From assembly GCF_900108515.1 (NCBI RefSeq), contig NZ_FNWW01000008.1, positions 104,681-168,680 on the forward strand: a stretch of 64,000 nt of DNA. The letters run 5' to 3'. Positions within the stretch are counted from its first letter, which is position 1, and the number at the start of each line of letters is the position of its first letter. The position numbers were made by a program, and so were the translations under genes. Of the stretch, positions 53,638-63,644 are shown one piece after another. This stretch comes from Halobacillus karajensis. Lineage in GTDB: Bacteria; Bacillota; Bacilli; Bacillales; Halobacillaceae. The notes under the pieces are model-generated. The model did no database searches and was not told the DNA's origin. It worked only from the letters and a program-made list of their open reading frames with translations.

Positions 53638-54420
53638 ATGGGAAAAGTATACTTAGTTGGTGCGGGTCCTGGGGATCCTGAGTTAATTACTGTAAAGGCA
53701 TTAAAGTGTATTCAGCAAGCAGAAGTGATTTTATATGATCGTTTAGTTAATAAAGAGTTGCTGCGGGAAGCAAGACCAGACGCTGACTTGGTTTATTGCG
53801 GCAAGCTGCCAAACTTGCACACGATGAAACAAGAGACAATTAATCATCTGTTAGTAAAATATGCGACCCAGGGCAAGGTGGTCACGAGACTTAAGGGGGG
53901 AGATCCATACGTATATGGCAGAGGTGCAGAAGAAGCGGGAGAATTGGCGAAAAAAGGCTTGGAGTACGAGGTGGTTCCTGGTATTACAGCTGGGATTGCG
54001 GCCCCGGCCTTTGCCGATATCCCTGTCACTCACCGTGAATTGTCCAGTTCATTTGCCATAGTGACAGGCCATCGTCCCAAAGGGAAACCTAGAGATATTG
54101 ATTGGGAGAGTTTAGCCAAAAGTGTGGATACCATAGCGATTTACATGGGGATTGGAAATCTTCCATATATTTGTGAACAATTGCTTAAATATAAAGAGGA
54201 TACACCTGTAGCCATCATTCAACAGGGGACTACGGAAAACCAACAAGTCGTCACAGGAACGCTAAAATCTATTGTTCATATCGTTGAGAAAGCAGACGTA
54301 AAGAATCCGGCGATGATTATTGTAGGCGAGGTAGTTCGTTTCCGTAATCGAATGCAGCAATTTAAACTTCTAAATCAACAACATGTCGATCATTCCCCTA
54401 TAAAATTAGAAAAAGCATAG
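53638..54420 (+). CDS. cobA: Uroporphyrinogen-III C-methyltransferase
   Basis: Makes precorrin-2 from uroporphyrinogen III with two SAM, the first siroheme step. The 260 residues contain GAGPGDPELITVKALK, YDRLVN, RLKGGDPYVYGRGAEE, PGITAGIAAPAFADIPVTHR and the C-terminal PAMIIVGEVV, all family signatures. Only the methyltransferase domain is present; there is no fused uroporphyrinogen synthase or CysG-type dehydrogenase. GAGGAGG upstream of ATG. Supplies siroheme to NirB. Confidence 0.94.
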   Translation: MGKVYLVGAGPGDPELITVKALKCIQQAEVILYDRLVNKELLREARPDADLVYCGKLPNLHTMKQETINHLLVKYATQGKVVTRLKGGDPYVYGRGAEEAGELAKKGLEYEVVPGITAGIAAPAFADIPVTHRELSSSFAIVTGHRPKGKPRDIDWESLAKSVDTIAIYMGIGNLPYICEQLLKYKEDTPVAIIQQGTTENQQVVTGTLKSIVHIVEKADVKNPAMIIVGEVVRFRNRMQQFKLLNQQHVDHSPIKLEKA

Positions 54421-54433
54421 AGGGGGACCTTAC

Positions 54434-55156
54434 ATGCAAGCTGTACTTTACGTATGCCATGGCAGTCGTATGAAGGCGGCAGTCAATGAAGCGGTAGACT
54501 TCACAAAAGAATGTATGAAAACCGTCGCTGCCCCTCTCCAACTCTGTTGCTTTTTGGAATTCTCTAACCCGTCGGTTCAAAAAGGAATAGAAGAATGTGT
54601 GCGAAGAGGGGCAAAGGAAATCGCCATTGTCCCTGTACTCTTGCTGACCGCTGTCCATGCTAAGAAAGACATTCCTGATGTGTTGAATCGTGCAAAAAAG
54701 ATATATCCAAACGTAGAGTTTACCTACGGGCGTCCTTTAGGGATTCAAAAAAGACTGGTGGATGTATTAGTAGAACATATTGAAAAAGAGAGAGAGACCC
54801 CGAATGATATGCATCTATTATTAGTTGGCAGGGGAAGTAGTGATGAGGAGGCAGTAGAAGATACGAAGACGATTGCCCGATTACTAGAGCAACGAGTGAA
54901 CGTTCATGTTCACGTTTGCTTTCTCGCTGCGGCTCATCCACATTTTGAAAAGAAATTACAGGCAATTATTTCTGGAGGCGCTCATCATATTGTCATTCTA
55001 CCTTATTTATTATTTACTGGGTTACTCATGAAAGATATTAAAGACACCGTCCATGAATTTCAATCCAAAAAACAAAAGGTAACAGTTTGTGATTACTTAG
55101 GGGGACACCGCAATGTGCCTCATGCCTTAAGGGATAGAGTATTAGAATTAATATAA
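54434..55156 (+). CDS. sirB: Sirohydrochlorin ferrochelatase (CbiX/SirB family)
   Basis: Inserts iron into sirohydrochlorin to give siroheme. The 240-residue two-module CbiX fold begins VLYVCHGSR (metal-site His) and has a second copy with LLLVGRGSSDEEAVEDT; the C-terminal module has CFLAAAHPHFEKKLQAI and VILPYLLFTG. AGGGGGAC upstream of ATG, 13 bases after cobA. The precorrin-2 dehydrogenase needed between these two steps is absent here and must be encoded elsewhere. Confidence 0.9.
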   Translation: MQAVLYVCHGSRMKAAVNEAVDFTKECMKTVAAPLQLCCFLEFSNPSVQKGIEECVRRGAKEIAIVPVLLLTAVHAKKDIPDVLNRAKKIYPNVEFTYGRPLGIQKRLVDVLVEHIEKERETPNDMHLLLVGRGSSDEEAVEDTKTIARLLEQRVNVHVHVCFLAAAHPHFEKKLQAIISGGAHHIVILPYLLFTGLLMKDIKDTVHEFQSKKQKVTVCDYLGGHRNVPHALRDRVLELI

Positions 55157-55172
55157 TCAATTGGATGAGTTT

Positions 55173-55212
55173 AAAGGAGCATTAGTAAAAAAAGGACCAC
55201 TAATGCTCCTTA
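55173..55212. terminator. Hairpin between nir operon and PAS-STAS gene
   Basis: AAGGAGCATTAGT pairs perfectly with ACTAATGCTCCTT around a 12-base loop. T-runs are weak, but it lies between two converging genes. Confidence 0.65.
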
Positions 55213-55256
55213 TACATAGGAACATATTTCATTCGTTTCATTAGGATTTAGACGAT

Positions 55257-56021
55257 TTATTGAACTTTTAAATTTACTCCCAAGTAAGAAAGAGCATCTT
55301 TGACCGTAGCCATTGTTGGGATGGAAGATAAATCTGTATGTAAGTTTGTTGCGGCCATAGATAATTCAGGCCTTAAGCCTGTGATAATAGGACGCACACC
55401 AAGCAGAGATAACACACTGTTTATTCTAAAAAGATTATCAATGACAACACTATCTAAAGTATAAATGCCTGAAAAGTCAATAATTAAATAACTGATGTCT
55501 TGCTTCTGCACTTTTACTGGGACAATCTCTAAAAGTAATTGTGCTTTCTCTTCGTCAAATTTCCCCACTAATGGGAGCACGGCTATTTCGTTTAAGATAG
55601 GAACCACGGTTGCAGACAATTCATTTATTTGTTTGATCATTTCCTTTTGCTTTTTTTCTATTTCTTTTCGATCAGTGATGTCACGGATGTATGTTTGTAT
55701 GGCCTTTTTATTCTCAACCACAATTGGGTGACAATATAATTCAACTTCAACTGTCGTTCCATCTGCTCTATATATTGTTTCTTCTATTACTTCCGCCGGA
55801 TGTCCATAGGCAGATTGTATTCTTTTCCTAATCGCCCCCTTTGACGTTTCCTTAAATATATCTAACGGGCTCCCACCGATCACTTCTTCTTTCTCCGTTT
55901 TAAAAAACTCTTCGGCAGCCTGGTTTATATAAATAATCTTATAATCAGTATGGATAATGAGTGGATCAAGAGAATATTCTGTAACCTCACGATAATCGAT
56001 GTCTGAAATTTTATCACTCAC
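55257..56021 (-). CDS. PAS-STAS domain signalling protein (RsbR-like)
   Basis: A 254-residue cytoplasmic protein with an N-terminal PAS sensor (about 13-120, DPLIIHTDYKIIYINQAAEEFF and the PAC segment IQTYIRDITDRKEIE), a short coiled linker and a C-terminal STAS domain (IAVLPLVGKFDEEKAQLLLE, YLIIDFSGIYTLDSVVIDNLFRI, PIITGLRPELSMAATNL). RsbR paralogues of the stressosome have this C-terminal domain. A PAS in place of the non-heme globin domain is known for some such proteins and for light- or redox-sensing variants. GTG start with AAAGGGGG upstream. It stands alone; a sigma-B link is an inference, though two sigma-B-type promoters occur in this window. Confidence 0.82.
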   Translation of the reverse strand: MSDKISDIDYREVTEYSLDPLIIHTDYKIIYINQAAEEFFKTEKEEVIGGSPLDIFKETSKGAIRKRIQSAYGHPAEVIEETIYRADGTTVEVELYCHPIVVENKKAIQTYIRDITDRKEIEKKQKEMIKQINELSATVVPILNEIAVLPLVGKFDEEKAQLLLEIVPVKVQKQDISYLIIDFSGIYTLDSVVIDNLFRINSVLSLLGVRPIITGLRPELSMAATNLHTDLSSIPTMATVKDALSYLGVNLKVQ

Positions 56022-56314
56022 AATTTTCCCCCTTTCATTAAAAAGGTATCGTTTCTCATGATTATTATCAAGGAGTTATCCTCGTATCGGGATGTAAGTG
56101 AAAGTATTTCCTAACGGGGAAGACATAATATGTGGGGCAATGGGAAGGTTCACTCAACGTAAGATTTTAGCGGCTTCTCTCCTTTAACAGAGCGTTAACA
56201 CAGTCAGGCTTCATAGCCTTATTATTGTGTTGGCTGATTTTTATGAACGGTTATTTTACCCTCCGCTATGGGTAGTTTATAATGAGAGCAAATAAACAAA
56301 GACAGGAAGTGCCT

Positions 56315-57796
56315 ATGAGTAAACGAAAGAATAAGGGAAATTGGAAATCCAAACGATCTGAAAGACCCTATGGGAAAAAGAACTCCTTGAAAGATCGACC
56401 ATCCAAAAAGAAACGGAAGGAAGTCGATGCGCCTCGACGTCATAAGGAACCCATAACCGCAGAGGTGACCTGCTCAGGTCTGACGAATGAAGGGAAGGGT
56501 ATTGCCGAGTGGAAAGGAAAACAGCTGGAAATACCTCTTCTGTTGCCTGGTGAAAAGGCTGAGGTGAACGTGTTTCATAAAGGGCGATTTGTGAATGCAG
56601 AGTTGAAGCGCGTCATCACTCCAGCTAAGGAACGGGTGGATCCACCGTGTCCGTATTATTACAAGTGTGGGGGATGTCAACTTCAGCACATGAGTAACCA
56701 AGCCCAATCTCGTTTCAAACAGGACACGATAGATACCTTAATGGAACCCTTCTTAAAGCCGAAGCCTATTATGACGATGGATCATCCGTATGATTACCGA
56801 AATAAAAGCCATACAACATTCGGCCTGAATCACAAGCGTCAAGTCATTGGGGGGCTTTATGCTCTGAATACTCATGAAATTATCCCGATGGATCAGTGTC
56901 TAATTCATGATCCGAAAGCGGACGAGATTGTGGAGACCATCAGGGACTATATGAAAAACTCAAAAATGCAGCCGTACAACGAAGATACTGGACAGGGATT
57001 TTTGCGGCATGTATTGATTAAAGTTGGCAAAGTCAGCGGGGAGATCATGTTGGTGCTGGTCGCCGCTTCCTCTGAATTTAAGGGGAAAAGGAATTTTATG
57101 AAAGCTATACGAAAGGCTCACCCGGAAATTACGACCATACTGCTGAATGTAAATAGGCGGGACACCAGCGTCGTTTTGGGCGATCAGGAGGAAGTTCTGT
57201 TTGGTAAGGGAACGATTACAGACATTTTATGTGGACTGAAGTTCGAGATCTCGGCGAAATCGTTTTATCAAATCAATCCGCTTCAAACAGAGCATTTGTA
57301 TGGAAAAGCCATTGAAATGGCTGAGTTGACAGGAAAGGAAACCGTGGTCGATGCCTACTGCGGGATTGGTACGATTGGTCTAGTTGCCAGCCGGAAAGCT
57401 GGAAAGGTAATTGGTGTCGAGATGAATAAAGATGCGGTTCGCGACGCCATCCAAAATTCGAAACGTAACGGTGTGAAAAATGCGCGATTCTATCATGGGG
57501 ATGCCGGGGAATTCATGGTAGAGATGGCAAAGCGCGGGGATAAGGCCGATGTGGTGATCATGGATCCTCCAAGAAGCGGGAGTGACGAAGCGTTCTTATC
57601 AAGTGTTGCTAAGCTGCAGCCGAAGCGGATTGTATATGTGTCCTGTAATCCGGAAACGCAGGTGAGGGACTTGAAATACTTGGTGGAGAATGGGTATGAG
57701 GTTGAAGGAATTCAGCCCGTGGATATGTTTCCACAGACTTTTCACATTGAGTCAGTTGCAAAGTTAGTATTAAAAGGGGAACCAACTAATAAGTAA
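56315..57796 (+). CDS. rlmCD: 23S rRNA (uracil-5-)-methyltransferase, RumA/RlmCD type
   Basis: Methylates uridines in 23S rRNA with SAM. The 493-residue protein opens with a strongly basic extension (about 50 residues, KRKNKGNWKSKRSERP...), then a TRAM domain (ITAEVTCSGLTNEGKGIAEW), the iron-sulfur Cys set (PPCPYYYKCGGCQLQHM) and the methyltransferase domain (VVDAYCGIGTIGLV, GVEMNKDAV, VIMDPPRSG, YVSCNPETQVRDL with the catalytic Cys). Start ATG 56315 has AGGAAGTG upstream. The TrmA-family member is clear; which uridine it modifies is inferred. Confidence 0.9.
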   Translation: MSKRKNKGNWKSKRSERPYGKKNSLKDRPSKKKRKEVDAPRRHKEPITAEVTCSGLTNEGKGIAEWKGKQLEIPLLLPGEKAEVNVFHKGRFVNAELKRVITPAKERVDPPCPYYYKCGGCQLQHMSNQAQSRFKQDTIDTLMEPFLKPKPIMTMDHPYDYRNKSHTTFGLNHKRQVIGGLYALNTHEIIPMDQCLIHDPKADEIVETIRDYMKNSKMQPYNEDTGQGFLRHVLIKVGKVSGEIMLVLVAASSEFKGKRNFMKAIRKAHPEITTILLNVNRRDTSVVLGDQEEVLFGKGTITDILCGLKFEISAKSFYQINPLQTEHLYGKAIEMAELTGKETVVDAYCGIGTIGLVASRKAGKVIGVEMNKDAVRDAIQNSKRNGVKNARFYHGDAGEFMVEMAKRGDKADVVIMDPPRSGSDEAFLSSVAKLQPKRIVYVSCNPETQVRDLKYLVENGYEVEGIQPVDMFPQTFHIESVAKLVLKGEPTNK

Positions 57797-57819
57797 GAAT
57801 AGTTGCTTCATAATAGATG

Positions 57820-57871
57820 CCCGTCCCTAGTGAAAAAAGTATGAACTTCGCAGGGGACAGGAACTTTTTTT
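57820..57871 (+). terminator. Weak terminator after rlmCD
   Basis: GTCCCTA pairs with AGGGGAC over a long interior, followed by AACTTTTTTT. Confidence 0.4.
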
Positions 57872-57910
57872 ATAAAGTGGCATACCTGTCTGAATTATAC
57901 TATTCCATAA

Positions 57911-57943
57911 AAAAGATGGCGGGCAAATACCCGCCATCTTTTG
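57911..57943. terminator. Strong hairpin between convergent rlmCD and membrane protein genes
   Basis: A perfect 13-bp stem, AAAAGATGGCGGG / CCCGCCATCTTTT, around a 7-base loop, with A- and T-rich ends, so it can act in both directions. Confidence 0.85.
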
Positions 57944-57957
57944 GTTAGTGTTTTTTC

Positions 57958-59373
57958 CTATAAAAAGAATACAACAAATAGTTGAAGATAAATCTGCACC
58001 ATGACATAAAAGACAAGGGCGAATCTGTAGTTGAATAGCCATCCGTTCTTGATGATGCTGAGTCGGTTCACAGAACTTAGAATGATCGATGGCAAAATCA
58101 ACGGAGATAACATAATCGAAATGACACTTCCTGATGTAATCCCCAGCACGACAATCTCTGGAGGGTAAGGGAGATCAACGCCTTGCAAAATTCCTGAGAC
58201 GAGGACAATGACCGTCAATGGACCAAGTCCGATAAATCCTAAAATGATAACAACAAATGGAAGTACCCATAAGAAATTGAGGAACGGGACAGCATCTGTT
58301 ACGTAAAAGAGGCCGTCAATAATATATTCCCCATACCCCGATTGATTCACCGCATCGATCAAAAATCCAGCTGCCAATAGTATTGAGAATTGTTGTGCTT
58401 TTTTTGGAATGCTTGTCGATACATATATTTTCCCGTTTTCCGTGATCGCACTGCTTCTTCGACGAATGATAAAGTAGAGAATGACCCATGCTACGATAAC
58501 GATAGGGATAATGAGCAATAGCTCCACGTCCCAAATTGCGTTGAGGAGAAAAATGGAACCGAATAAAGTCACAAAAAGCAGGCCGAATTCGAGTGCGTCC
58601 CGGTTCCCTTCCGTCTCCTGTTTTTTTTGTTCTGCAATCTTAGCCAGCTGCTCTTGAATACCTGCCGTAAGATCCACTCCGTAATGCCGTTCTTGAAAGT
58701 ACGAGAAGAGAACCGATAACAAGATCCCAACAAAGGAGATAAAAAAACCTTGCAAGATCGATAACCCTAATGATGCTCCAAGGGCTTCAACAGCAAAAAT
58801 AAAACTTGGTATACTAACAACCCATAATGTTGTTAAAGAGAATCCCCGAAGTAAAGCGGTTCCTTTATAATTCTCCCATACCTCGCCTTTTTGATTACTT
58901 AAAAAATCGTTGATCATTCCATATACCATAGGAATAGAACCAAATAATAGGAAATAGGAGATGATCTGCGTAATCACCATCATCCCAAAATAAAACTTAC
59001 GACTTGTATTGAGAAGTTTCTGAGCAAAATTAATGACGGATTCAATGTATGGCTTTTCTTCCAATACCCAGCTAATCATAGGAACGATAAGCAAGAGGGA
59101 AATCAGTCCGCTCATTACTGTAAAGCCAGACATGCTTGCTTGTATAAGAGAGGTACCTGCTGATATATGAACAATTAAGGCGATGACAACAAGTAAGATC
59201 GATATCCATGCCTGTTTCAGGGGCAAGAAGAAATACCCGGTAATAAAAGTGGCCAACCCCAATAAGGAAAGAGTTGTCGAAAGCTCTTCTCCACCTGTTA
59301 AGGAACCGATGAAATGCATGAGTACATATAAACTAATAAATAAGGTATAACCTCGTGTAGCCAGTTGTACCAT
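57958..59373 (-). CDS. Polytopic membrane protein, probable transporter of unknown substrate
   Basis: A 471-residue protein with about 12 hydrophobic segments in two halves, separated by a charged loop (QERHYGVDLTAGIQEQLAKIAEQKKQETEGNRDA, about residues 225-260). Its layout, with gly-rich segments such as FIGLGPLTVIVLVSGIL and LGITSGSVISIMLSPLILPSIILSS, recalls the ion transporter (IT) superfamily or TRAP large subunits. I cannot name the family. ATG has GGAGC upstream. No partner genes are near. Confidence 0.65.
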   Translation of the reverse strand: MVQLATRGYTLFISLYVLMHFIGSLTGGEELSTTLSLLGLATFITGYFFLPLKQAWISILLVVIALIVHISAGTSLIQASMSGFTVMSGLISLLLIVPMISWVLEEKPYIESVINFAQKLLNTSRKFYFGMMVITQIISYFLLFGSIPMVYGMINDFLSNQKGEVWENYKGTALLRGFSLTTLWVVSIPSFIFAVEALGASLGLSILQGFFISFVGILLSVLFSYFQERHYGVDLTAGIQEQLAKIAEQKKQETEGNRDALEFGLLFVTLFGSIFLLNAIWDVELLLIIPIVIVAWVILYFIIRRRSSAITENGKIYVSTSIPKKAQQFSILLAAGFLIDAVNQSGYGEYIIDGLFYVTDAVPFLNFLWVLPFVVIILGFIGLGPLTVIVLVSGILQGVDLPYPPEIVVLGITSGSVISIMLSPLILPSIILSSVNRLSIIKNGWLFNYRFALVFYVMVQIYLQLFVVFFL

Positions 59374-59766
59374 TGTTGTTGCTCCAATCCTGGTTCAGTA
59401 TTTTAACTTACACATCGTAACACATGGAAGATAAATTATCTTGTATCCTGCCCAAGAGGCGAGAGTGATAAATAACTACCTTTTAAGAGGAGGAAAACTA
59501 TCCCGAGTAGACAAAAGTGAGTAGATTCCCCATTACCTGGAAATTATATTGCTTCAAAGCTTCTTATTACATCTATCATTTCTCAACGGCTGCAACGCTG
59601 ACTAATCTGCACCTCACCTCGAATTTCTATTACAAGTTTATAAAGTCTATAGGTCATCGGATAACACCTTTCATTAATATTGCCTTTTAAAGGACTGTTC
59701 TTCGTTCATTCCTTGTGAATGAAAAAATACATTGGAGTAAGAATAACCTTAAAAGGTGGTGTGTCA
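59374..59766. other. Intergenic region before glcU
   Basis: About 390 bases between divergent genes. The plus-strand frame for GlcU extends upstream to 59719, but its first 16 codons lack a ribosome binding site. I see no convincing promoter, operator or RNA in it. Confidence 0.5.
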
Positions 59767-61423
<1,657 letters not shown>

Positions 61424-61646
61424 AGACAATCGGTTTATTTTAAATAATCGCTAAAGTGTAAGAAAAAAGTGGATTGGTATAGAGCGGCTAGTCAAGAAAC
61501 CTACTTCTATAATATAGTAATGAACTGGTCTTACCGTAGTATGACGTTTGGTTTAATTTTCAACTTCACGTTTAACATCCACCAAATCATGGCAATGGGG
61601 AGAATGTAGACCCATTAAAAATCTTACTTGAAAGGTGGATGGAACC

Positions 61647-62069
61647 ATGAGCGTAGTTAAAGAGTTGTTGAACACAGACTTGGCTACATGTAAGGCTACA
61701 GATGATTTGTTTACCGTCGCTAAGCAAATGAAAGACGCGGATGTAGGTTTTGTCCCTCTGGTAGAAGGTGAAAAGTTTGTGGGTGTCGTTACAGACCGTG
61801 ACATTGTTGTCAAAGGGCTTGCCAAAGGTTCAGCCGATCATGTAAAAGCTTCAGATGTAATGACTGAAAAAATCATTACTGGCTATCCAGACATGCATAC
61901 GGAAGAGGCAGCTCGTTTAATGCAAGAACATCAAATCAAACGACTGTTAGTTGTAGAAAATGATTCCGTCAAAGGTGTTGTCTCTCTGGGAGATGTGGGT
62001 GTGCAAGGTTCTGATGAAGCTGCAGCTGATATTGTGCGTGAAGTTTCTAAAGGTGCTGCAAATAACTAG
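61647..62069 (+). CDS. CBS-domain pair protein
   Basis: A 140-residue protein made of two CBS modules (about 5-60 and 70-125): DDLFTVAKQMKDADVGFVPLVEGEKFVGVVTDRDIVVKGLA, then MHTEEAARLMQEHQIKRLLVVENDSVKGVVSLGDV. Such Bateman units bind adenine nucleotides, and free-standing ones of this size are common, stress-linked proteins in Bacillus (YhcV class). ATG 61647 is used because AAAGGTGG precedes it at 9-10 bases; the ATG at 61635 is too near it. Followed by a terminator. Confidence 0.85.
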   Translation: MSVVKELLNTDLATCKATDDLFTVAKQMKDADVGFVPLVEGEKFVGVVTDRDIVVKGLAKGSADHVKASDVMTEKIITGYPDMHTEEAARLMQEHQIKRLLVVENDSVKGVVSLGDVGVQGSDEAAADIVREVSKGAANN

Positions 62070-62085
62070 GCATATAAGGTAGAAT

Positions 62086-62121
62086 GCGCAGTAGTAGGGT
62101 TTCTTCTACTGCGCTTTTTTA
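62086..62121 (+). terminator. Terminator after the CBS gene
   Basis: GCGCAGTAGTAG pairs with CTTCTACTGCGC with a small internal mismatch, followed by TTTTTT. Confidence 0.85.
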
Positions 62122-62134
62122 AGGAGGGAAAGTG

Positions 62135-62872
62135 ATGTATGATAAAATCCTCAAACAAACAGCTCATCGATCCTCATCTCTTCCAAATGGAGCGTGGATG
62201 ATGAGTCAAAAGTGGGAAAACCTTCTTTTTATGCATTTCCCTGTATCCAAACAAGCGCTACAATCCTATCTTCCTGATGGGATGGTCATGGATTGCTATC
62301 AAGGAGACGCATGGGTGACAATTTTGCCATTTGAAGTGTCGGATATGCATTTCCGAAAGACCCCGTCCATCCCATATCTACATACGTATTTAGAGCTGAA
62401 CGTGAGAACATACGTAAAGAAGAACGGCATACCAGGCTTGTATTTTTTTAGCTTGGATGCGAACAAACTGTTGACTGTTTTAGGAGCAAGAATGACTACC
62501 CTCCCTTATTACTATGCTCGGATGGACATGTGGCGAGAAGGAAACACTATTCATTATAGAAGTAAGCGATGGGGAAGATCGAAGGCTAGTTTGCAGGCTT
62601 CTTTTCTTCCTTATTCCTCACCTTATCTCCCAAAGCAAGAGTCTATAGATAAATGGCTGCTTGAGAGGTACTATGCCTGGAAGACCAATAGGAAATGTAC
62701 GGTTGAAATAGGAATCCACCATATGCCCTGGGAGATTCAAGAAGTGGAAGCAAACATCCAGACCTATCAGTTAACCCCATTTAATTTTGAAAACCTTGGG
62801 AAAGGAAGGGTGGTCTTTCATTTTTCTCCCGTCAAACGTGTCTTATTTTGGCCGATGAGAATCCTAAAATAG
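62135..62872 (+). CDS. YqjF family protein (DUF2071)
   Basis: A 245-residue cytoplasmic protein with the DUF2071 pattern: QKWENLLFMHFPVSKQALQSYLPDGMVMDCYQGDAWVTILPF, then YLELNVRTYVKKNGIPGLYFFSLDAN. Function unknown; structures in the family show an acetoacetate-decarboxylase-like fold. ATG 62135 is chosen (AAGGAGGG 6 bases before); GTG 62132 is the alternative. Monocistronic, with hairpins after it. Confidence 0.8.
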   Translation: MYDKILKQTAHRSSSLPNGAWMMSQKWENLLFMHFPVSKQALQSYLPDGMVMDCYQGDAWVTILPFEVSDMHFRKTPSIPYLHTYLELNVRTYVKKNGIPGLYFFSLDANKLLTVLGARMTTLPYYYARMDMWREGNTIHYRSKRWGRSKASLQASFLPYSSPYLPKQESIDKWLLERYYAWKTNRKCTVEIGIHHMPWEIQEVEANIQTYQLTPFNFENLGKGRVVFHFSPVKRVLFWPMRILK

Positions 62873-62889
62873 ATTCTCTCCATAAAACT

Positions 62890-62942
62890 AAAGGTTTGAA
62901 AAATGGAGGGAAGACTTTTATATTTTTCCCAAACCTTTTGAA
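62890..62942 (+). terminator. Hairpin after yqjF
   Basis: AAAGGTTTG and CAAACCTTT are separated by about 33 bases containing AAAAAT/ATTTTT, which extends the stem. It ends in TTTTG. Confidence 0.55.
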
Positions 62943-62952
62943 AAAAGTGGTA

Positions 62953-62997
62953 TAAAAAACAGCTCCTGACTTTTATAGTACAGGAGCTGTTTTTTCG
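62953..62997. terminator. Bidirectional terminator between yqjF and yndM
   Basis: AAAAAACAGCTCCTG pairs perfectly with CAGGAGCTGTTTTTT around a 13-base loop, giving a T-run on each strand. Confidence 0.85.
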
Positions 62998-63006
62998 TGG
63001 AGTTAT

Positions 63007-63384
63007 TTAGTGGGCGTAGGAGCGGACGCGGTTATTCTTGGGTAAAACATGTGACGCTAAATAGACGTGAAATCCATATTCTGCGATGGCAATGATGACA
63101 GCTGAGATGAATGCAGCAAGGGGGGCTGACCCATCTATAGTTATGAACCAACTGACGGCTGCCCATACGACAAGGAACGTTAAACCTAGATCAGCTAGTG
63201 TGGCTGGTAAATTGTTTGCTTTTGGAAGTATAAAAAGATCTCCAGCCAGATAGGATATGCCCCCTAGGACTAGAGTGAGCAGTAATACTCCTCCAAAGGA
63301 AGCTCCATACCCAACTCCTAAGACGAGATAAAGGACAATCAGTGTCAAAACGCCTTTGACTAATAACGCTTTAACATGCTCCAT
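63007..63384 (-). CDS. YndM family membrane protein (DUF2512)
   Basis: A 125-residue protein with four hydrophobic segments (LLVKGVLTLIVLYLVLGV, FGGVLLLTLVLGGISYLAGDLFIL, ATLADLGLTFLVVWAAVSWFI, AFISAVIIAIAEYGFHVYLA) and a short charged tail. The DUF2512 signature SYLAGDLFILPKANN is present. Function unknown. ATG has AAAGGAG upstream. Confidence 0.85.
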   Translation of the reverse strand: MEHVKALLVKGVLTLIVLYLVLGVGYGASFGGVLLLTLVLGGISYLAGDLFILPKANNLPATLADLGLTFLVVWAAVSWFITIDGSAPLAAFISAVIIAIAEYGFHVYLASHVLPKNNRVRSYAH

Positions 63385-63571
63385 AGGGTCATTCTCCTTT
63401 CTAAAATTAGGTTTATGTTTCTATAACCGGCCATTTACTCTAATAAACGTAAAAATTACAAATGAGTATTCGATGATAGATTTGCAAAATAACAGGACAA
63501 TGTCGAAATTTTTACGAAAATATTAATGCTATTGCAAAAAAATAACATTTAAATTTTTAATAGAAAATGAA

Positions 63572-63597
63572 GTTTATTTTTTCTGGGAAACGAGTAA
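63572..63597 (+). promoter_or_regulatory. Candidate sigma-B promoter of the KGG-repeat gene
   Basis: GTTTAT, 14 bases, GAGTAA. Both boxes and the spacing line up with those before the paralogue at 43677 when the two leaders are aligned on TGTGACACGAT. Confidence 0.6.
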
Positions 63598-63644
63598 AAA
63601 ACTTATGTGACACGATATAAATTTTCTAAAGGAGGTCCATCGAA

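Noticed and set aside
59700..59760. Sigma-G promoter for glcU-gdh (TGAATG-17-AAGAATA)
   Set aside because: The -10 match is poor and the start would fall on the ribosome binding site, leaving no leader.
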